Below are positions 37,371 to 39,982 of a stretch of 39,982 bases of DNA, piece by piece; position 1 is the stretch's first letter, and every line of letters begins with the position of its first letter. The notes under the pieces are model-generated. The model was given only the letters and a program-made list of their open reading frames with translations. It had not been told where the DNA came from and did no database searches. Source of the stretch: an uncultured Ruminococcus sp. (lineage in GTDB: Bacteria > Bacillota > Clostridia > Oscillospirales > Acutalibacteraceae). Made by a program: the position numbers and the translations under genes. The stretch spans positions 1 to 39,982 of the forward strand of contig CADACB010000014.1 of NCBI GenBank assembly GCA_902786345.1, read 5' to 3'.

Positions 37371-37424
37371 GCTGATCTTAAATTCCAACACCCGAGCCGG
37401 ATGCACCTAACGAATATGATCAAC
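37371..37424 (-). promoter_or_regulatory. Structured rpsB leader, possible S2 autoregulatory RNA
   Basis: In the leader between promoter and rpsB, GTTGATC (37418-37424) pairs with GATCAGC (37371-37377) over 7 bp, enclosing a second hairpin CATCCG-GCT-CGGGTG. The outer stem ends 2 nt before a GGAGG. The structure is compatible with feedback control by S2, which is known for E. coli rpsB, but conservation could not be tested. Confidence 0.45.
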
Positions 37425-37442
37425 GTGCGATTTGCGTTTTGT

Positions 37443-37471
37443 ATTATATCATACCTTGCCCTCAATTGCAA
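37443..37471 (-). promoter_or_regulatory. Sigma-A promoter of rpsB-tsf
   Basis: On the minus strand, TTGCAA (37466-37471), a 17-nt spacer ending in TGA, and a perfect TATAAT (37443-37448) are present: a strong promoter with extended -10. Confidence 0.88.
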
Positions 37472-37561
37472 GCATTTTTTTACAATTAATTTAATTCATC
37501 CGATTTATTTATTTTACATATTTATAAATCTCAGATCACTCGTTACCGGTTATGACTTTGT

Positions 37562-37861
37562 TTAATGAAAGAACGGAAAAAATGAGAGCTTAGATCGTTT
37601 TGGCTTGTTATTATGGAGAAACGGACAGTGGCTCACAAGTATAGTATCCTCCCCTATCAGCTGAATATTTTCCCATTTTATCACAAGATCATCACATCGC
37701 CCGAAAAGTCCGAAAAACTTTGGTCTTCCATATATAACAATTGCCACTATTCTTGCGTTTTCGGTATTCACTTCAACATCATCAACAAAGCCTATCCGGC
37801 AGCCGTTAGTGCTGTTTATGACTTCTTTATTACGCAGATCGGTTACTCTGCAGCAGTTCAT
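37562..37861 (-). CDS. YlmC/YmxH family PRC-barrel sporulation protein
   Basis: This 99-residue protein matches the PRC-barrel YlmC/YmxH group: MNCCRVTDLRNKEVINSTNGCRIGFVDDVEV, then ARIVAIVIYGRPKFFGLFG and DLVIKWENIQLIGEDTILV. Family members are linked to sporulation, with no known enzyme activity. The ATG at 37859-37861 lies 9 nt after GGGAGGG; an ATG 18 bases upstream contains that ribosome site and is unlikely. The C-terminus (HNNKPKRSKLSFFPFFH) is basic and aromatic. Confidence 0.88.
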   Translation of the reverse strand: MNCCRVTDLRNKEVINSTNGCRIGFVDDVEVNTENARIVAIVIYGRPKFFGLFGRCDDLVIKWENIQLIGEDTILVSHCPFLHNNKPKRSKLSFFPFFH

Positions 37862-37939
37862 AACAACAATCCCTCCCATACATTTTCAAATATATTTCTA
37901 TGTATGAGATGGACACAATATAACATTTTATTTCATTTT

Positions 37940-39982
37940 TCAGCAATTTTTTGGTCTGAAGGTCGTACCGGCAAATCTTTTATTCACCTTTTCAAATATC
38001 CTTTTCATAGGTATTGTGATAATTATAAAGCATACAAGCGCTATAACTGTCATCACTCCAAGCAGTATAAGCATTTTTGGAGACATATATGCAAAATTGA
38101 ACAGGTCTCCTATGTGAATATTAAAAATATTTATATTTTTACAACAGGTAACTCCTATAATCATTCCCGAAACCATAAGTACAAACAATGCAATTCTTAT
38201 CTTATTGAACGGTATTGAAACCTGAAACAATATCATAAACGCAGTGATTGCTGTCAGACATACTGAAAGCGTTGAATATTCATCTACACTCAAATTGAAA
38301 ATATTCATTACAAAAATACTCAATATTATATTTATAACAGTTGTAATGCCTGCCGGTATTGATTTTTCAAGAATATTGAATATGAATACTCCTTTTATTC
38401 TGTCCTTATTTGGCTCAAGAGCAAGTACAAATGACGGTATGCCGATCGTGCAGGCATTTACAAGTGTAAGCTGTATCGGCTGGAACGGATAAGGCACTGC
38501 AAGAAACAGGAAAATAAACGCAAGCAATGTGGAAAAAATCGTTTTTACTATAAATAGCGTGGATGATCTTTGTATGTTATTTATTGAACGTCTTCCCTCT
38601 GCAACAACCTTAGGCATAGAAGCAAAATTGGAATCAAGCAGCACAAGCTGGGCAACGTTTCTTGCAGCGTCACTTCCGGCAGCCATTGCAATACTGCAAT
38701 CCGCTTCCTTTAATGCCAGAACATCATTCACTCCGTCACCCGTCATAGCAACGGTATGTCCCTGTTCTTTCAAGGCAACAACAAATTTTTTCTTCTGTGC
38801 AGGTGTGACGCGTCCGAAAACAGTATATTTTTCAACAGCCTCTTTGATTTGCTCATCAGTTTCAAGAGTTGTTGCGTCTACATATTTATCATAATTTTTA
38901 ACCTCTGCACGTCTTGCAACATCAGACACGGTTATAGGGTTATCGCCGGAGATGATCTTTACATCTACCTTTTGATCAGCAAAATACCGGAGTGTTGCCG
39001 GTGCCTGCTCACGTATCTTATCATTAAGAAGTATTATTCCTATAACCTCTATATTTTCAGGAAGTTCTTTATCATTAAAGTTATTGTCAGAACGGGCAAG
39101 AATTATAGAACGGTAATTTCTGGAATATCCGTCAAGTATTTTTCTGAGGTCATCCGGTACTTTTTTAAGAATAAATTCCGCTGCGCCCATTATGAACGAC
39201 CCTTCATTTTCAAAATGTGCTCCGGACCATTTTTTCTCTGATGCAAAGGGTATCACCTTGTCAGCTCTCATATCTGACTTACCGCCAAATTTATCCTTTA
39301 AAGCCATAAATGTTGCATTCGTATCATCCAGAGCAGATGTCAGTCCACACAATATATCGGCTATATTTTCCTTTTCAGTTCTGTCTGCATATGGAACAAC
39401 ATCAGCCACCTCCATACAGCCCTCTGTTATAGTACCGGTTTTATCAAGACACAACACATCAACACGTGCAAGTGTTTCTATACAATAAAGCTCCTGTACA
39501 AGCACCTTATGCTTCGAGAGCCTTATAACACTTACAGCAAGCACTGTACTTGTCAGAAGGATAAGTCCCTCCGGTATCATTCCTATTACAGCGGCAACCG
39601 TATTTACTACAGATTTTGCAAGGTGTGCGTCTGCAGCTCCGAACACAGTCTGTACTGTCTGACCTGTAAGCTCACTTGGCAGGCTGTATTGTCTTAAAAA
39701 CATAAGTATTGCCAAAGGGAAAATTATAAAAGTAAGTACCTTTATGATCTTATTAAGTGTATACATTATTTCGGAATTTACCTTTTTGATATACTTAGCT
39801 TCCGCAGAAATTTTTGAAGCATAGTTTTCACTTCCGACGTGTTCTGCCCTTGCAAGACACTTGCCGCTGACAACAAAGCTTCCGGAATACATCATATCTC
39901 CATTGGTTTTATGAATCGCATCGGATTCTCCGGTAAGCAGCGATTCGTTTGAATCACATTCTCCCGATATAACAATACAGTC
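37940..39982 (-). CDS. Cation-transporting P-type ATPase, CtpE-like, 5' end outside window
   Basis: The reading frame stays open to the right edge, so about the first quarter of the gene is missing. The visible part begins inside the actuator domain with LLTGES (TGES motif), followed by two membrane helices with the ion-site segment MIPEGLILL. Next come VDVLCLDKTGTITEG (phosphorylated Asp), the nucleotide-binding domain, MTGDGVNDVLALKEADCSIAM, and five or six C-terminal helices. The layout and the PEGLILLTSTVLAVSVIRL block resemble Mycobacterium CtpE, a Ca2+-uptake pump, but the ion is not certain. Stop codon at 37940. Confidence 0.9.
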   Translation of the reverse strand, partial: DCIVISGECDSNESLLTGESDAIHKTNGDMMYSGSFVVSGKCLARAEHVGSENYASKISAEAKYIKKVNSEIMYTLNKIIKVLTFIIFPLAILMFLRQYSLPSELTGQTVQTVFGAADAHLAKSVVNTVAAVIGMIPEGLILLTSTVLAVSVIRLSKHKVLVQELYCIETLARVDVLCLDKTGTITEGCMEVADVVPYADRTEKENIADILCGLTSALDDTNATFMALKDKFGGKSDMRADKVIPFASEKKWSGAHFENEGSFIMGAAEFILKKVPDDLRKILDGYSRNYRSIILARSDNNFNDKELPENIEVIGIILLNDKIREQAPATLRYFADQKVDVKIISGDNPITVSDVARRAEVKNYDKYVDATTLETDEQIKEAVEKYTVFGRVTPAQKKKFVVALKEQGHTVAMTGDGVNDVLALKEADCSIAMAAGSDAARNVAQLVLLDSNFASMPKVVAEGRRSINNIQRSSTLFIVKTIFSTLLAFIFLFLAVPYPFQPIQLTLVNACTIGIPSFVLALEPNKDRIKGVFIFNILEKSIPAGITTVINIILSIFVMNIFNLSVDEYSTLSVCLTAITAFMILFQVSIPFNKIRIALFVLMVSGMIIGVTCCKNINIFNIHIGDLFNFAYMSPKMLILLGVMTVIALVCFIIITIPMKRIFEKVNKRFAGTTFRPKNC

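Noticed and set aside
37862-37939. CATACATA upstream of the YlmC-like gene as a sporulation sigma -10
   Set aside because: No matching -35 element at the right spacing could be found.

Overview
The window looks like a chromosomal segment from an anaerobic, low-GC, spore-lineage Firmicute, most likely a gut Clostridia of the Ruminococcus/Oscillospirales type. This rests on gene content, not on a database search: a yabP-yabQ-divIC sporulation/division cluster, a trimeric HydABC-type [FeFe] hydrogenase, HemZ, TTG and GTG starts behind strong GGAGG ribosome binding sites, and sigma-A promoters of the TTGACA-17-TATAAT type. Almost all genes are on the minus strand and most are housekeeping. I see no CRISPR array, prophage, defence island or obvious new multi-gene system. 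The unusual material is in RNA and intergenic structure, one decayed insertion sequence, and a few uncharacterised proteins.

Layout, left to right. 1-480: a five-gene tRNA operon (Gly-Arg-His-Gln-Lys, minus; Lys cut by the window edge). 535-2510: hpf (ribosome hibernation) and an amidohydrolase. 2521-7446: the cluster conserved with Bacillus subtilis yabM-yabN-yabO-yabP-yabQ-divIC-yabR, with an HU gene inserted: flippase, mazG, hup, rqcP, yabP, yabQ, divIC, S1-domain protein. 7580-8026: a small zinc-ribbon protein. 8158-15967: a compact operon recJ-rel-dtd-MBL hydrolase-hemZ-uridine kinase-like gene. 16224-16760: a dead IS200/IS605-type element whose tnpA has two stops, a frameshift and an internal deletion. 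16807-17326: a second five-gene tRNA operon (Val-Asp-Phe-Gly-Cys).

17488-20842: an RpiR-type regulator, a flavoprotein, a small conserved protein and an alpha/beta hydrolase, apparently one operon. 21202-22960: a gpsA-like dehydrogenase and a protein with a duplicated CxxC/CxxH module. 23056-27305: PAP2 phosphatase (plus), ksgA, and the trkH-trkA potassium uptake pair. 27626-29073: two HAD hydrolases facing each other. 29371-30344: a DUF4364-like gene and an unrecognised partner (plus). 30419-30498: a GC-rich extragenic repeat-like element. 30586-34757: hydC-hydB-hydA. 35117-35436: two identical tandem tRNA-Gly(GCC) genes behind a consensus promoter. 35605-37471: rpsB-tsf with a structured leader and an intercistronic terminator-like hairpin. 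37562-37861: a YlmC/YmxH-like PRC-barrel protein. 37940-39982: a CtpE-like P-type ATPase whose 5' end lies beyond the window.

Together the genes serve translation (tRNAs, S2, EF-Ts, KsgA, HPF, RqcP, Dtd), stress signalling (Rel), DNA maintenance (RecJ, HU, MazG), division and sporulation (DivIC, YabP, YabQ, flippase), cation homeostasis (TrkAH, P-type ATPase) and fermentative hydrogen metabolism (HydABC). Intergenic stretches over 300 bases are 16064-16806 (IS remnant), 20843-21201 (AT-rich, one long hairpin), 27306-27625 (two divergent promoters and a palindrome) and 34758-35174 (hydrogenase promoter, AT-rich spacer, tRNA promoter).
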